A DNA stretch of 38,533 bases from a bacterium (GCA_024206195.1 JAAGZO010000038.1:1-38533), one strand, 5' to 3'; shown: positions 8,061 through 16,324, counted from the stretch's first letter. Translations and numbers: made by a program. Notes: a model not told the origin generated them from the letters alone.

Positions 8061-8415
8061 GAAAAAAATCGCAGTTATAAGGATAAGGGGACTTGAAGGA
8101 GTAAACAAGTACATAGAGTCCACCCTTGAAATGCTAAGACTTAAGAGAAAGCATAATTGCGTAATTGTCCCAGCAACCCCTGAAAAAATGGGAATGCTTA
8201 GCAAGGCAAAGGATTACATTACCTGGGGCGAGGTTAGTGATGAGACAGTGAAATTGCTTGTAAGTAAGAGCAAGAAAAAAGATGCTAAGGTTTTCAAACT
8301 TAATCCTCCAAGAGGTGGCTTTGAAAGAAAGGGAATAAAGAAGCCGTTCTCAATTGGCGGAGTACTAGGATACAGAGCAGATAAGATCAATGAATTGATT
8401 AAAAGGATGGTATAA
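8053..8415 (+). CDS. rpl30: Large ribosomal subunit protein uL30
   Basis: This is a 50S protein beginning KKIAVIRIRGLEGVNKYIESTLEMLRLKRKHNCVIV, the signature uL30 start. The archaeal extension follows (AKDYITWGEVSDETVKLLV ... FKLNPPRGGFERKGIKKPFSIGGVLGYRADKINELIKRMV). At 120 aa it is a little shorter than the usual ~150 archaeal form. It overlaps uS5 by 8 nt and shares one base with uL15 (TAATG). Confidence 0.93.
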   Translation: MSEKKIAVIRIRGLEGVNKYIESTLEMLRLKRKHNCVIVPATPEKMGMLSKAKDYITWGEVSDETVKLLVSKSKKKDAKVFKLNPPRGGFERKGIKKPFSIGGVLGYRADKINELIKRMV

Positions 8416-8960
8416 TGGTTATCAACAAAAGAAAAAAGCAGAGTAGAGCACGCGGTTCACATACCCATGGATGGGGCTCAATGAAGAAGCACCGAGGTGC
8501 AGGAAGCAGAGGAGGAATAGGTGCTGCAGGAACAGGAAAGAGAGCAGACACAAATAAACCTTCGCACTGGAAAGCAAAGTACTTTGGAAAATTCGGATTC
8601 AAGAACAAGAATCAGAAGGTTATACTAAAGCCTGTTACTATATATTATATTGATGAACATATTGAAAAGATAGGAAAGAAAGGTGCAGCAGGATATGAAG
8701 TGAGTCTTTCTGACCTAGGATTCAACAAATTGCTTAGTAATGGAAAAGTAAATCACAAGATTAAGATAACAACAGACTATGCATCAAAGAAAGCTATAGA
8801 AAAGATTAAAAAGGCTGGAGGAGATGTTATTTTAGTTAAAAAAGAGGTAAAAAAGGCTAAAGCTCCTGAAAAAGAAGCCAAAGCAAAGAAAAGTACTCCT
8901 CCCAAAGCTGAAGTAAAGGCTGCGGAGCCTAAGAAAGAAGCTCCAAAGAAGGCAAAATAA
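8415..8960 (+). CDS. rpl15: Large ribosomal subunit protein uL15
   Basis: This is a late-assembly 50S protein. The glycine-rich N-terminus RARGSHTHGWGSMKKHRGAGSRGGIGAAGTGKR is the archaeal/eukaryotic uL15 (L27a-like) signature. It is followed by YYIDEHIEKIGKKG and KIKITTDYASKKAIEKIKKAGGDVILVKK. The last ~45 residues are a Lys/Ala/Glu/Pro-rich tail with repeated KAEVKAAEPKKEAP-like units. The gene ends two bases before secY. Confidence 0.94.
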   Translation: MVINKRKKQSRARGSHTHGWGSMKKHRGAGSRGGIGAAGTGKRADTNKPSHWKAKYFGKFGFKNKNQKVILKPVTIYYIDEHIEKIGKKGAAGYEVSLSDLGFNKLLSNGKVNHKIKITTDYASKKAIEKIKKAGGDVILVKKEVKKAKAPEKEAKAKKSTPPKAEVKAAEPKKEAPKKAK

Positions 8961-8962
8961 AA

Positions 8963-10372
8963 ATGTCTCTTTTAAGAAACATCCTGACGAACCTTCCAGA
9001 GGTCCAGAAACCGACACAAAAAAGGCTTTCGTTCAAGGAGAAGCTGAAGTGGACCGGAATTGTTCTTATAATATTCTATATACTTGGACTTATACCTCTT
9101 TTCAAACTTGGCGAGAATGGACTACTTCAATTCGAGTTTCTTTCGATGATACTTGGAGCAGAGTTCGGCTCAATAATATCATTAGGTATTGGACCGATAG
9201 TCACTGCATCGATTATATTGCAGCTTCTTAATGGAGCAGGCATACTGAAGTTTGATCTTACAAGTCACGAAGGAAAGATGATGTTCCAGGGAACACAGAA
9301 GGCAGCATCCATATTCTTCATACTACTTGAGGCAGTAATTTATGTCTTTGCAGGCGGTTTAAAGCCTGAAGCAGGAACCTCAGAGTGGGTTCTAATATTC
9401 CAGCTCGCACTTGGCGGACTGCTGATATTATTCATGGATGAGGTTGTAAGTAAGTGGGGCTTTGGCTCAGGAATTGGTCTGTTCATAGCAGCAGGTGTTT
9501 CAAAGAGTCTAATAGTACAGCTATTAAGCCCATTCACAGGAGTTAATCCTGTTACAGGAGAACCAAGCGTACTTTATTTCCTTTCAGAAACAGGACAGGC
9601 TCCTGTTGGTAAATTACTTGAAATATTCCACGCATTACCCCAAGGGCATACTGAAACTGTATTGCTTGCGGTCTTTGCAATAATTACAACAATCATTGTT
9701 TTTTGCATTGCTGTTTATACACAGGCAATGAAGATCGAGGTTCCATTATCATTCGGAAGAATAAGAGGACACGGAATAAGATGGCCTCTATCATTCATTT
9801 ACACAGGAGTTATCCCAGTTATACTTATTGCTGCATTAATGGCAAATATTAAACTCTGGGTAGGTTTGCTTCAGGGAAGAGGTATCACATTCTTAGGAAC
9901 ATTTGATCAATACGGCAAGGCCACATCTGGTTTTGTTGAATGGATTAGTCCACCTAATCTTCTTGAGTTAATTGTCAAAGGACAGTTCCAGCCAATAGAC
10001 CTTGCTCATGCAGCAGTCTATATGCTTTTCATGATTGCAGGAGCTGTAGTATTCTCAGTATTCTGGGTACAGACTGCAAATATGGATGCAAGAGCACAGG
10101 CAAAGAACATGATGTCCTCTGGACTTCAGATACCTGGCTTTAGAAGAGATGAGAGAGTACTAGAGAGCTTATTGAACAGATACATTCCTCCATTGACAAT
10201 TATGGGTGCAATTACAATTGGATTCTTGGCATCAATTGCAGATATTTCAGGAGCATTAACAAGTGGAACAGGGCTACTGCTAACTGTAATGATTATATTC
10301 AGACTCTATGAAGAGATTGCACAACAGCACGCAATGGACATGAACCCTATGCTAAGGAGGTTCATGGGTTAG
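8963..10372 (+). CDS. secY: Protein translocase subunit SecY (Sec61 alpha)
   Basis: This is the pore-forming subunit of the SecYE-beta protein-conducting channel in the cytoplasmic membrane. About ten hydrophobic segments are visible. The first follows a short amphipathic N-terminus (PEVQKPTQKRLSFKEKLKWTG). The plug region after TM1, the conserved GSGIGLFIAAG in TM4, and the ribosome-binding loops around SFGRIRGHGIRWPLSFIYTGVIPVILIAAL are recognisable. The length of 469 aa is normal. Its position at the end of the spc cluster is conserved, so it is probably co-transcribed with the r-proteins. Confidence 0.97.
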   Translation: MSLLRNILTNLPEVQKPTQKRLSFKEKLKWTGIVLIIFYILGLIPLFKLGENGLLQFEFLSMILGAEFGSIISLGIGPIVTASIILQLLNGAGILKFDLTSHEGKMMFQGTQKAASIFFILLEAVIYVFAGGLKPEAGTSEWVLIFQLALGGLLILFMDEVVSKWGFGSGIGLFIAAGVSKSLIVQLLSPFTGVNPVTGEPSVLYFLSETGQAPVGKLLEIFHALPQGHTETVLLAVFAIITTIIVFCIAVYTQAMKIEVPLSFGRIRGHGIRWPLSFIYTGVIPVILIAALMANIKLWVGLLQGRGITFLGTFDQYGKATSGFVEWISPPNLLELIVKGQFQPIDLAHAAVYMLFMIAGAVVFSVFWVQTANMDARAQAKNMMSSGLQIPGFRRDERVLESLLNRYIPPLTIMGAITIGFLASIADISGALTSGTGLLLTVMIIFRLYEEIAQQHAMDMNPMLRRFMG

Positions 10373-10373
10373 A

Positions 10374-11123
10374 ATGTTTGAATCAGTAATGCATCCTGTG
10401 ATGTCTCCATTGTTGAAACTTCCGGATCTTGCGGCAATTGTACTTGTTTCATTCCTTATCGCATTTCTAATTACTATTATTTACAAATACACAACAAACC
10501 AGAGCTTAATGAAGGATCTTAAAACAGAGATGAAGGCCTTCCAAAAGCAGGTTAAGGAGCTTAAAGGGCATCCTGAAAAAGCAATGGCTGTCCAAAAACA
10601 GGCAATGCAAACAAACATGAAATACATGATGCATTCCTTTAAGTCAACAATATTCACATTTATTCCAATAATCCTTATATTCGGCTGGTTAAGTGGACAT
10701 TATGGTTACCTACCAATACAGCCAAACCAGGAATTCACAACAGATATGATATTTGAAGATGGATTTACAGGTGATGCAAGGATTACTGTTTCAGACGGAC
10801 TTTACGTTGTAAGTGGGTCAAGTTCAGAGATAACAGAAGGAAAAGCAAGCTGGGTGCTAAAAGGAGATGAAGGAGAGCACCTGATTGAGTATGAATACAA
10901 TGATGCCACATTTTCAAAGAATGTCATTATAACCAATGAGAAGGGAAATTATGCTCCTGTTACTGAAAGAATCAAAGAAGCAGGTGTAAAGAGCATAAAT
11001 GTCAATAATGAGAAAAACAAGCTGATTAACCTATTTGGATGGAGAATAGGATGGTTAGGCACATATATCATATGTTCAATTGTTTTCAGCCTTCTTATGA
11101 GAAAGATATTGAGGGTTTATTAG
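10374..11123 (+). CDS. EMC3/TMCO1-type membrane insertase (DUF106, archaeal YidC-like)
   Basis: This is a member of the Oxa1/YidC/EMC3 superfamily that helps membrane proteins insert. Three hydrophobic segments are visible (about residues 20-38, 92-107 and 224-244). A Lys-rich coiled-coil hairpin lies between TM1 and TM2 (MKDLKTEMKAFQKQVKELKG), followed by the Met-rich segment MKYMMHSFKSTIF. Unusually, TM2 and TM3 are separated by ~110 residues of beta-rich, probably extracytoplasmic sequence (~112-222), which explains the 249-aa length. It starts two bases after secY, which fits a joint role at the translocon. Confidence 0.85.
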   Translation: MFESVMHPVMSPLLKLPDLAAIVLVSFLIAFLITIIYKYTTNQSLMKDLKTEMKAFQKQVKELKGHPEKAMAVQKQAMQTNMKYMMHSFKSTIFTFIPIILIFGWLSGHYGYLPIQPNQEFTTDMIFEDGFTGDARITVSDGLYVVSGSSSEITEGKASWVLKGDEGEHLIEYEYNDATFSKNVIITNEKGNYAPVTERIKEAGVKSINVNNEKNKLINLFGWRIGWLGTYIICSIVFSLLMRKILRVY

Positions 11124-11129
11124 TAAGAT

Positions 11130-11169
11130 TTAAAAATAGACCGCGATTTCCTCTTATAATACGAAATCG
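11130..11169 (+). promoter_or_regulatory. Internal promoter region with inverted repeat before eL34
   Basis: The 57-base gap before eL34 is one of the few spacers in the operon. It contains TTTAAAAATA at about 11130-11139. It also contains a perfect 7-bp inverted repeat, CGATTTC (11144-11150) and GAAATCG (11163-11169), whose 12-base centre holds a second TATA-like CTTATAATAC. The second box is ~24 nt from the ATG and would give a leaderless mRNA. An internal promoter with an operator is a reasonable reading but is inference. Confidence 0.4.
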
Positions 11170-11180
11170 GAGATTATAGA

Positions 11181-11441
11181 ATGCCAAGCGGAAAACACAA
11201 GTCAAGAAGTATGAGAAGGGTTTTTGTTAGAACCCCAGGCAGTAAGAATGTATTACATTACAAGCCAAGAAAGCCAAAACAGGCTAGCTGTGCTAGCTGC
11301 GGCAGTAAACTAGCTGGCGTTCCAAGGAAAAGTCTCATGAAGAATATTCCTAAGACAGCAAAGAGACCAACGAGGCCATATGGCGGAGTCCTTTGCACTA
11401 AATGTACAAGAAAAAAGATTAAGGAAGACGCAAGAAAATGA
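11181..11441 (+). CDS. rpl34e: Large ribosomal subunit protein eL34
   Basis: This is an archaeal/eukaryotic 50S protein of 86 aa. It shows MPSGKHKSRSMRRVFVRTPG, a two-pair cysteine zinc site (Cys37, Cys40, Cys72, Cys75) and KRPTRPYGGVLCTKCTRKKI at the C-terminus. It is separated from the DUF106 gene by 57 nt and overlaps eL14 by 4 nt, so eL34-eL14 may form a sub-operon. Confidence 0.94.
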   Translation: MPSGKHKSRSMRRVFVRTPGSKNVLHYKPRKPKQASCASCGSKLAGVPRKSLMKNIPKTAKRPTRPYGGVLCTKCTRKKIKEDARK

Positions 11442-11845
11442 TAAAAATAGGATTAGTATGTGTAAAGCTTGCTGGAAGAGAAGCAGGCAAGAAATGTGTA
11501 ATAGTTGAAATAATTGACGATAGCTTTGTCACAATAGATGGCCAGGTAAAGAGAAAGAGATGCAATATAAGACACCTAGAGCCACTGAAAGACGTTGTTA
11601 AGATAAAGGATAAGGCAAGCACTGCAGATGTTGCTGCAGAGCTAAAGAAGCTTGGCATAGAAGTTACAACTTCTAAAACAAAGCCAAAGACTGACAGGCC
11701 TAAAAAAGTACGCAGAGTTAAGGAGAAAGCTCCTAAGAAAGAGAAAAAGGCTGTGAAGAAAGAAGAGCCTAAGAAGCCAGCAGCAAAGAAAGCAACGGCA
11801 AACGGAAAGAAAGCTCCTATGAAGAAAACTGATTCTAAGAAGTAA
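11438..11845 (+). CDS. rpl14e: Large ribosomal subunit protein eL14
   Basis: This is an archaeal/eukaryotic 50S protein with an SH3-like KOW barrel (residues 1-60: IGLVCVKLAGREAGKKCVIVEIIDDSFVTIDG...RKRCNIRHLEPL). From ~80 to 135 the protein becomes a Lys/Ala/Pro-rich tail (KAPKKEKKAVKKEEPKKPAAKKA), whereas many archaeal eL14 proteins stop near 80-95 residues. It is the last + strand gene of the cluster. Its stop is two bases from that of the convergent small gene. Confidence 0.92.
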   Translation: MIKIGLVCVKLAGREAGKKCVIVEIIDDSFVTIDGQVKRKRCNIRHLEPLKDVVKIKDKASTADVAAELKKLGIEVTTSKTKPKTDRPKKVRRVKEKAPKKEKKAVKKEEPKKPAAKKATANGKKAPMKKTDSKK

Positions 11846-11847
11846 AG

Positions 11848-12198
11848 TTAATTCTGATAAACAGCTTCAGTTGGTCCTGTGAGAGCAATTTTTTGTAATT
11901 TACTGTCTGTTGTGAGTTCTTGAAGTTTCTCTTCTAGTTCTGCTTCGCTGATTGAATTCAGTGAAAGAAGAGCGATATAACTGGTTTTATCCTTATAATC
12001 ATCAATAGCAATGGAACATTCCAGGCTCTTCCCTATAATTCCAACAGTATCTGCATCACGAAACCTGTCGCCAGTTGGTGCATTATTATGTTCAAGGTAC
12101 TCATTGCATCCCTTCATTATTTCATTACAAGCCCCAACTATCTGTCTGCGTAAGGATCGCTTTCTCATTATTGATTTTATAGGATTATATAGTTTCAT
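11848..12198 (-). CDS. Hypothetical protein, 116 aa
   Basis: I do not recognise this protein. It is a soluble alpha/beta-looking sequence with a basic N-terminal helix (IKSIMRKRSLRRQIVG), a middle part with TVGIIGKSLECSIAIDDYKDKTSYIALLSL, and a Glu-rich helix (SEAELEEKLQEL). There is no signal peptide or membrane segment. It lies 32 nt downstream of pheT on the same strand. It has its own TATA-like box 27 nt before the ATG, overlapping the end of pheT, so it may be transcribed alone. It converges on eL14 with a two-base gap. An internal Met at residue 11 is an alternative start. Confidence 0.65.
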   Translation of the reverse strand: MKLYNPIKSIMRKRSLRRQIVGACNEIMKGCNEYLEHNNAPTGDRFRDADTVGIIGKSLECSIAIDDYKDKTSYIALLSLNSISEAELEEKLQELTTDSKLQKIALTGPTEAVYQN

Positions 12199-12218
12199 AA
12201 GAACAGCGAATGAAATAT

Positions 12219-12229
12219 CATTTAAAAAG
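12219..12229 (-). promoter_or_regulatory. TATA box for the 116-aa hypothetical gene
   Basis: On the minus strand the box reads CTTTTTAAATG, centred ~27 nt before the ATG at 12198. That is the spacing seen for other likely leaderless genes in this window. Confidence 0.5.
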
Positions 12230-12230
12230 T

Positions 12231-13880
12231 TTATTTAATCAATTCAAACAGTTCTGTTAGATTTATCTCGACTGCTGCTGCAGGGGTCTCTACCTTCCAG
12301 TTCTCGAGGACTTTTGGGCTAATCTCGCCTGCGTATGCTATGTCTTTTCCATTAACAGAGATCCTTGAAACACGGCCTGGGATGAATGAGGAATGCTCTG
12401 TTTCTTTTATATCACACTTTAAATTGAGCTGCTTGAGCATGTTTTCTATGATCTGCTTTGCTTCTGTGTAATCTGCTGTGTTGTGGCAGCTTACAATTGA
12501 AATGCATTCAAAATCCTGAACTTTGCTGCCTTTTCTTCTTGTTACAAGGCCCTGCTCAAAGATCTTCTGAGGATAATCAACGTGCTTGTTCTTTGACAGC
12601 ACTTCCATCATCATTGGTGTGAGCCATGACCTGACAACAGAGTAGCTCTCTGACATGTATTGCTCTATTTCTACTGTTCCAAAGTCTTCAAGATTCATTT
12701 TATTGAATAGTGTTTCCTTGTTTGAAAGTATTGAACTCATTACTTCCTGGAAGCCAAGGCCAACAGCCATGTCTCGAATCTTGTTTGCGAACTTAAGAAG
12801 CGGATATGTTGAACCAACTGTGTAGCTTGTCAGCGGTTCATCTTTTATGTTCTGATAGCCATACATTATTGCTACATCTTCGATTACATCAACAAGATGC
12901 AGAATATCCCTTCTATAATGAGGGATTTCAACAACAGGAGCTTTGTAGTAAAAGCGTCCCTTTTCAAGCAGCTTCTTGAGCTGTGCCTGATTTATGTTAA
13001 TGCCAATCATTTCCCTAACTTGCTCTGGCTTAAGCTTTATTCTTTCATTGAACATGAAGGGTGTTGTTATTGCTTTTGTTGGATATTTTATGTCCACAGA
13101 AAAGATTTCAAAACCGCGATCGCTTAATGCTTGAGCAAAGATGTTTGTTGCCAGAAGTATTGCCTCGTTGTCTGTTCCTGTTACCTCATAAAATAATTCT
13201 GTGTCTCCTTCCTCTACTTTTCCTGTGAAGTTTGAGTTGATTACTGGAGGGAAACTAAGAACTTCGCCTTTTTCATCTATTAAGATTGGATACTTGCTTA
13301 AGCCTTTAAGAATATGAGCGTACTCGCGCCCTTTTGGATGGTCCTCAAGGATTTCTTGCTGAGTCATCTCTTTTTTGAATTCAAGAGGAACAAACTTTAC
13401 TGATTCTGGATCTGTTGCCTTGTAGTGAACAGGGAAGGTTATTCTTTTGTATGAATAAAGTCCAATTGAAACCTTTGCTCTTTTTCTTCCATAGCTATCA
13501 CACAGTTTTTCCTGAAGCTGAACCATTTGTTTTAACAGATAATCATCGATCTTGTGACCCTTTGCAACAAATGCTGCAATATAAGGTCTTACATTGTTTA
13601 CTGATTTGTCTACAATTACCTGGTAGTCTGCTTTTTTTGTTGGAAGTTTGGGAATACCATGGTCAATGCCAAGAACACCTCTGAAGTGCCTTGCAAGGCC
13701 CTCTACAGACCACAAATGAGGAAGGTTTGTGTCATCAAGCGACATACTTACTTCTCCTGATGGTTCAAATGTTTCAAGCTCTCCCTTTGCATAGTGTGCA
13801 AGCTCTTCTAACTGTTCCTTTGTGAGCTTCCTGCCCACCATTTGCTGCATATCCTTTAATTCAAAGCATATTGTTGGCAT
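12231..13880 (-). CDS. pheT: Phenylalanine--tRNA ligase beta subunit
   Basis: This is the large subunit of the heterotetrameric PheRS that charges tRNA-Phe. At 549 aa it is the short archaeal/eukaryotic form. Visible are the N-terminal PTICFELKDMQQMVGRKLT, the B3/4 editing-type region (ATDPESVKFVPLEF ... PPVINSNFTGKVEEGDTELFYEVTGTD), the B5 domain (MIGININQAQLKKLLEKGRFYYKAPVVEIPHYRRDILHLVDVIEDVAIMYGY) and the catalytic-like core (SYSVVRSWLTPMMMEVL ... YAGEISPKVLENW). The ATG shares one base with the pheS stop (TAATG), so the two subunits are translationally coupled. Confidence 0.95.
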   Translation of the reverse strand: MPTICFELKDMQQMVGRKLTKEQLEELAHYAKGELETFEPSGEVSMSLDDTNLPHLWSVEGLARHFRGVLGIDHGIPKLPTKKADYQVIVDKSVNNVRPYIAAFVAKGHKIDDYLLKQMVQLQEKLCDSYGRKRAKVSIGLYSYKRITFPVHYKATDPESVKFVPLEFKKEMTQQEILEDHPKGREYAHILKGLSKYPILIDEKGEVLSFPPVINSNFTGKVEEGDTELFYEVTGTDNEAILLATNIFAQALSDRGFEIFSVDIKYPTKAITTPFMFNERIKLKPEQVREMIGININQAQLKKLLEKGRFYYKAPVVEIPHYRRDILHLVDVIEDVAIMYGYQNIKDEPLTSYTVGSTYPLLKFANKIRDMAVGLGFQEVMSSILSNKETLFNKMNLEDFGTVEIEQYMSESYSVVRSWLTPMMMEVLSKNKHVDYPQKIFEQGLVTRRKGSKVQDFECISIVSCHNTADYTEAKQIIENMLKQLNLKCDIKETEHSSFIPGRVSRISVNGKDIAYAGEISPKVLENWKVETPAAAVEINLTELFELIK

Positions 13881-15406
13881 TAAATAACCCTCACGTTTCT
13901 CAAAAATTCCAAATCATGACTAAAGAGCTGTCTTATGTCTTTTAGACCTAATTTGAACATTGCTAATCGTTCAACACCTACACCCCAGGCAATTACTGGA
14001 TCTGATACACCTAATGGTTTGCACATCTCAGGCCTGAACATTCCTGAGCCAGCTAGTTCTATCCACCCCATTTCAGGGTGTTTTGCATAGAGTGCTGCTG
14101 ATGGTTCTGTGAATGGGAAATATGCAGGAACTACCTTGACCTTATCTGTTTCTGCGAATTCTTTTGCAAATAATTTCAGAAGGCTTACAAGGTGTCTGAA
14201 TGTGAGTCCTTTTTCAACAACAAAACCTCCTACCTGATTAAAGTCAGGCAAGTGTGTTGCATCAATTACATCATATCTGAAGCAGCGCACCATCTGGAAG
14301 TATTTTCCTGGAATCTGAAGCTCTTTTGATGAAAGTGTTCTAGGAGAAATTGATGTGTCCTGTGTCCTTAGAACATTTCTTGAGGTTCTTTTTGTATCGA
14401 AATTGTATCTCCAGCCTTTGCTTCCTGTTTCAAAGCCGTTCTCATGCGCTTGCTTGACTTTTGCAACCAATGCCTTTGGAAGATCTGAGGAATATTTTGG
14501 TTCTTTTATGTAGTATGCATCATGAATATCACGGGCAGAGTGGAACTGCGGCATGAAAAGCGTATCCATGTTCCAAAACTCTGTTTCAACAATCGGACCT
14601 GTCTTTTCTATGAAACCCAATGAAAGGAACTTTTCTCTTACCTCTTCAAGAAACTCGCGGTATGATTGTTTTCTTCCGCCGAATAATCTTGGAACATCTG
14701 CTTTTACATCATATCTTCTGAATTTCTTTCCTTTCCAACTCCCAGACTTGAGCATTGAATTGGTTAAAGAATCTATTACAGTTGCATTTCCTATTCCCTT
14801 TTTTAGGATGTTCTGCCCCAGTGCCAATAGTTTTATGCTTCTTGCTTTCTGTGTGCTTACAACAATGATTCTTCTTCTTTTTCTTAGTTCATCAAATGCA
14901 AACTTGTCTTCTGGTGATAAGGATTCTATTGCAATTGGGAATTTCTGTTTTAGGAATTTCTCTTCAAGCGACTCTTTTTGCAAAAGCTTTTTTCCATTAT
15001 CAGATATTGAAAGCCTAAGAATTCCATCTGTTTTTGAAACATCAATTGCTGCTTTTTTTCTTAAAGTGCCAATGCAGACATTTAGTTCGTCTCGTTCCAT
15101 TGAAGTTGCTTTCTTTAGCTCATCAAGTGTGTATCCCTTTTTCTTCAGTGCTTCAAGGAATCTCTTTTCAGGCAAGCCCTCTTTAAGGTATTTCTTACCA
15201 TTAACATCTAAAGAAACAAACTCTGCTGCTTTTTCATCTATAGAAACTATCTTTTTGTTTTGCAGCCACTGCAATGCGCGCATTACTTCTATTTCCTGCA
15301 ATCCAGATGCCTTTACAATAGCTTCAGGTGTTGATGCTTTTGCAAGTGCTGGCAAAACCCTCCTTTCAAGAGGGTGTAAAGATGTTATAATATTCTCACT
15401 ATCCAT
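13880..15406 (-). CDS. pheS: Phenylalanine--tRNA ligase alpha subunit
   Basis: This is the catalytic class II subunit of PheRS. The N-terminal ~190 residues contain repeated winged-helix-like modules (LPALAKASTPEAIVKASGL, KKGYTLDELKKAT), which in archaeal/eukaryotic enzymes contact tRNA. The class II core follows, with MDTLFMPQFHSARDIHDAYYIKEP, motif 2 (VRCFRYDVIDATHLPDFNQVGGFVVEKGL) and motif 3 (GSGMFRPEMCKPLG ... WGVGVERLAMFKLGLKDIR). The length of 508 aa is normal. A TATA box 28 nt upstream drives the pheST pair. Confidence 0.96.
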   Translation of the reverse strand: MDSENIITSLHPLERRVLPALAKASTPEAIVKASGLQEIEVMRALQWLQNKKIVSIDEKAAEFVSLDVNGKKYLKEGLPEKRFLEALKKKGYTLDELKKATSMERDELNVCIGTLRKKAAIDVSKTDGILRLSISDNGKKLLQKESLEEKFLKQKFPIAIESLSPEDKFAFDELRKRRRIIVVSTQKARSIKLLALGQNILKKGIGNATVIDSLTNSMLKSGSWKGKKFRRYDVKADVPRLFGGRKQSYREFLEEVREKFLSLGFIEKTGPIVETEFWNMDTLFMPQFHSARDIHDAYYIKEPKYSSDLPKALVAKVKQAHENGFETGSKGWRYNFDTKRTSRNVLRTQDTSISPRTLSSKELQIPGKYFQMVRCFRYDVIDATHLPDFNQVGGFVVEKGLTFRHLVSLLKLFAKEFAETDKVKVVPAYFPFTEPSAALYAKHPEMGWIELAGSGMFRPEMCKPLGVSDPVIAWGVGVERLAMFKLGLKDIRQLFSHDLEFLRNVRVI

Positions 15407-15428
15407 GTATAACTATGAACAGTATAGG

Positions 15429-15438
15429 ATATATAAAA
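15429..15438 (-). promoter_or_regulatory. TATA box of pheS-pheT
   Basis: The minus strand reads GTTTTATATATCC, centred ~28 nt upstream of the pheS ATG, which is consistent with a leaderless or near-leaderless transcript. Confidence 0.6.
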
Positions 15439-15448
15439 CTTTTGATAG

Positions 15449-15455
15449 AAAAAAA
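15449..15455 (-). terminator. Oligo-T terminator after the trmB-family gene
   Basis: On the minus strand, seven T residues directly follow the TAA stop of the regulator. Archaeal RNA polymerase terminates at such T-tracts. It also separates the gene from the pheS promoter just downstream. Confidence 0.5.
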
Positions 15456-16277
15456 TTAAAACTTTTTAGTAGCGTCTGCAGCAGTCTTCATACCTTTCCA
15501 GTTTGAATCGAAAAGGTTCTCCAATGCTGATGCAAAGAATGGTGTGTTTACCCAGATTCCTACGTCATATGTTGGGTGAACCTCTTTGTCATCAAGAACC
15601 ATGAAGGTCAAGTCTTTGCCATCTACAATACAGAATCGAGCTTTGCTGTCTGTGTGTCTTACTTCGGCTACTTGTGAAATGTCCTTTACAAAGTTCTTTG
15701 TCTCTTTTGTTATTGGAGCTGCAATTCTTATCTTTACGCCCTTTTTCTTGATCCTTTCCATTGTTGGCTTTAGGCCTTCAATCTTTCTCATAAGACCCTG
15801 GCTTGTTGTCATTATTGTAACTGACTTCTCTGCGCCCTTTATCATTAGATCAAGATGATTATACAAATTGTGTCTACCACGAAGGCTTCCTGAAAGATCT
15901 GATGGCTCAACAAGCTCAACACCCTGGTTATGCAATGATTTTAGCTCATCAACAACCTCTGTGCCCTTTAGCTCATCAAGGCGCTTTACCTTTCTTTCAG
16001 CGTCAACTCTCATGTTTTTCTTTACACGTTCTACAACCTCAGAAGGTGCAACAGCCAGATATTTTATTGGCTTGCCAAACTTCATTACAACAAAGCCCTT
16101 CTTTTCAAGGCTTTCTAGAACGTCATAGCTTCTACTTCTAGGAACATTAGCAATATCAGAAAGCTCTCCTGCTGTCGAAACTCCTCTTGAAAGCAGTGCT
16201 GTCCAGATTTTTACTTCGTAGAGATTAAGTGAAAAGTATGTCCTCAATTTGCTCAAAAATTCTTCTTTAACTATCAT
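15456..16277 (-). CDS. TrmB-family transcriptional regulator
   Basis: The N-terminal winged helix-turn-helix domain (residues ~10-75) has the TrmB signature: FSLNLYEVKIWTALLSRGVSTAGELSDIANVPRSRSYDVLESLEKKGFV. After a coiled linker (RVDAERKVKRLDELKG) the C-terminal half (~115-265) is the PLD-like sensor domain often found in this family (GAEKSVTIMTTSQGLMRKIEGL, ARFCIVDGKDLTFMVLDDKE). Family members bind sugars or other metabolites and repress or activate metabolic genes. It is divergent from acs, and the spacer has two inverted repeats, so acs and self-regulation are the natural guess. The ATG has an AGGAGG Shine-Dalgarno ten bases upstream (16288-16293). Confidence 0.88.
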   Translation of the reverse strand: MIVKEEFLSKLRTYFSLNLYEVKIWTALLSRGVSTAGELSDIANVPRSRSYDVLESLEKKGFVVMKFGKPIKYLAVAPSEVVERVKKNMRVDAERKVKRLDELKGTEVVDELKSLHNQGVELVEPSDLSGSLRGRHNLYNHLDLMIKGAEKSVTIMTTSQGLMRKIEGLKPTMERIKKKGVKIRIAAPITKETKNFVKDISQVAEVRHTDSKARFCIVDGKDLTFMVLDDKEVHPTYDVGIWVNTPFFASALENLFDSNWKGMKTAADATKKF

Positions 16278-16287
16278 TTTTTGGCCG

Positions 16288-16293
16288 CCTCCT
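16288..16293 (-). promoter_or_regulatory. Strong Shine-Dalgarno of the trmB-family gene
   Basis: AGGAGG on the minus strand, ten bases before the ATG. It is one of the few full anti-SD matches in front of a promoter-proximal gene here, and implies a leadered mRNA. Confidence 0.65.
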
Positions 16294-16324
16294 TTGGTAG
16301 AGATTCACTCGGATTACGAATAAA

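Noticed and set aside
14553..15506. 317-codon open frame on the + strand
   Set aside because: It lies antisense to pheS, which has complete class II motifs. The translation is Ser/Phe-rich, as expected of a shadow of Lys/Glu-rich coding.
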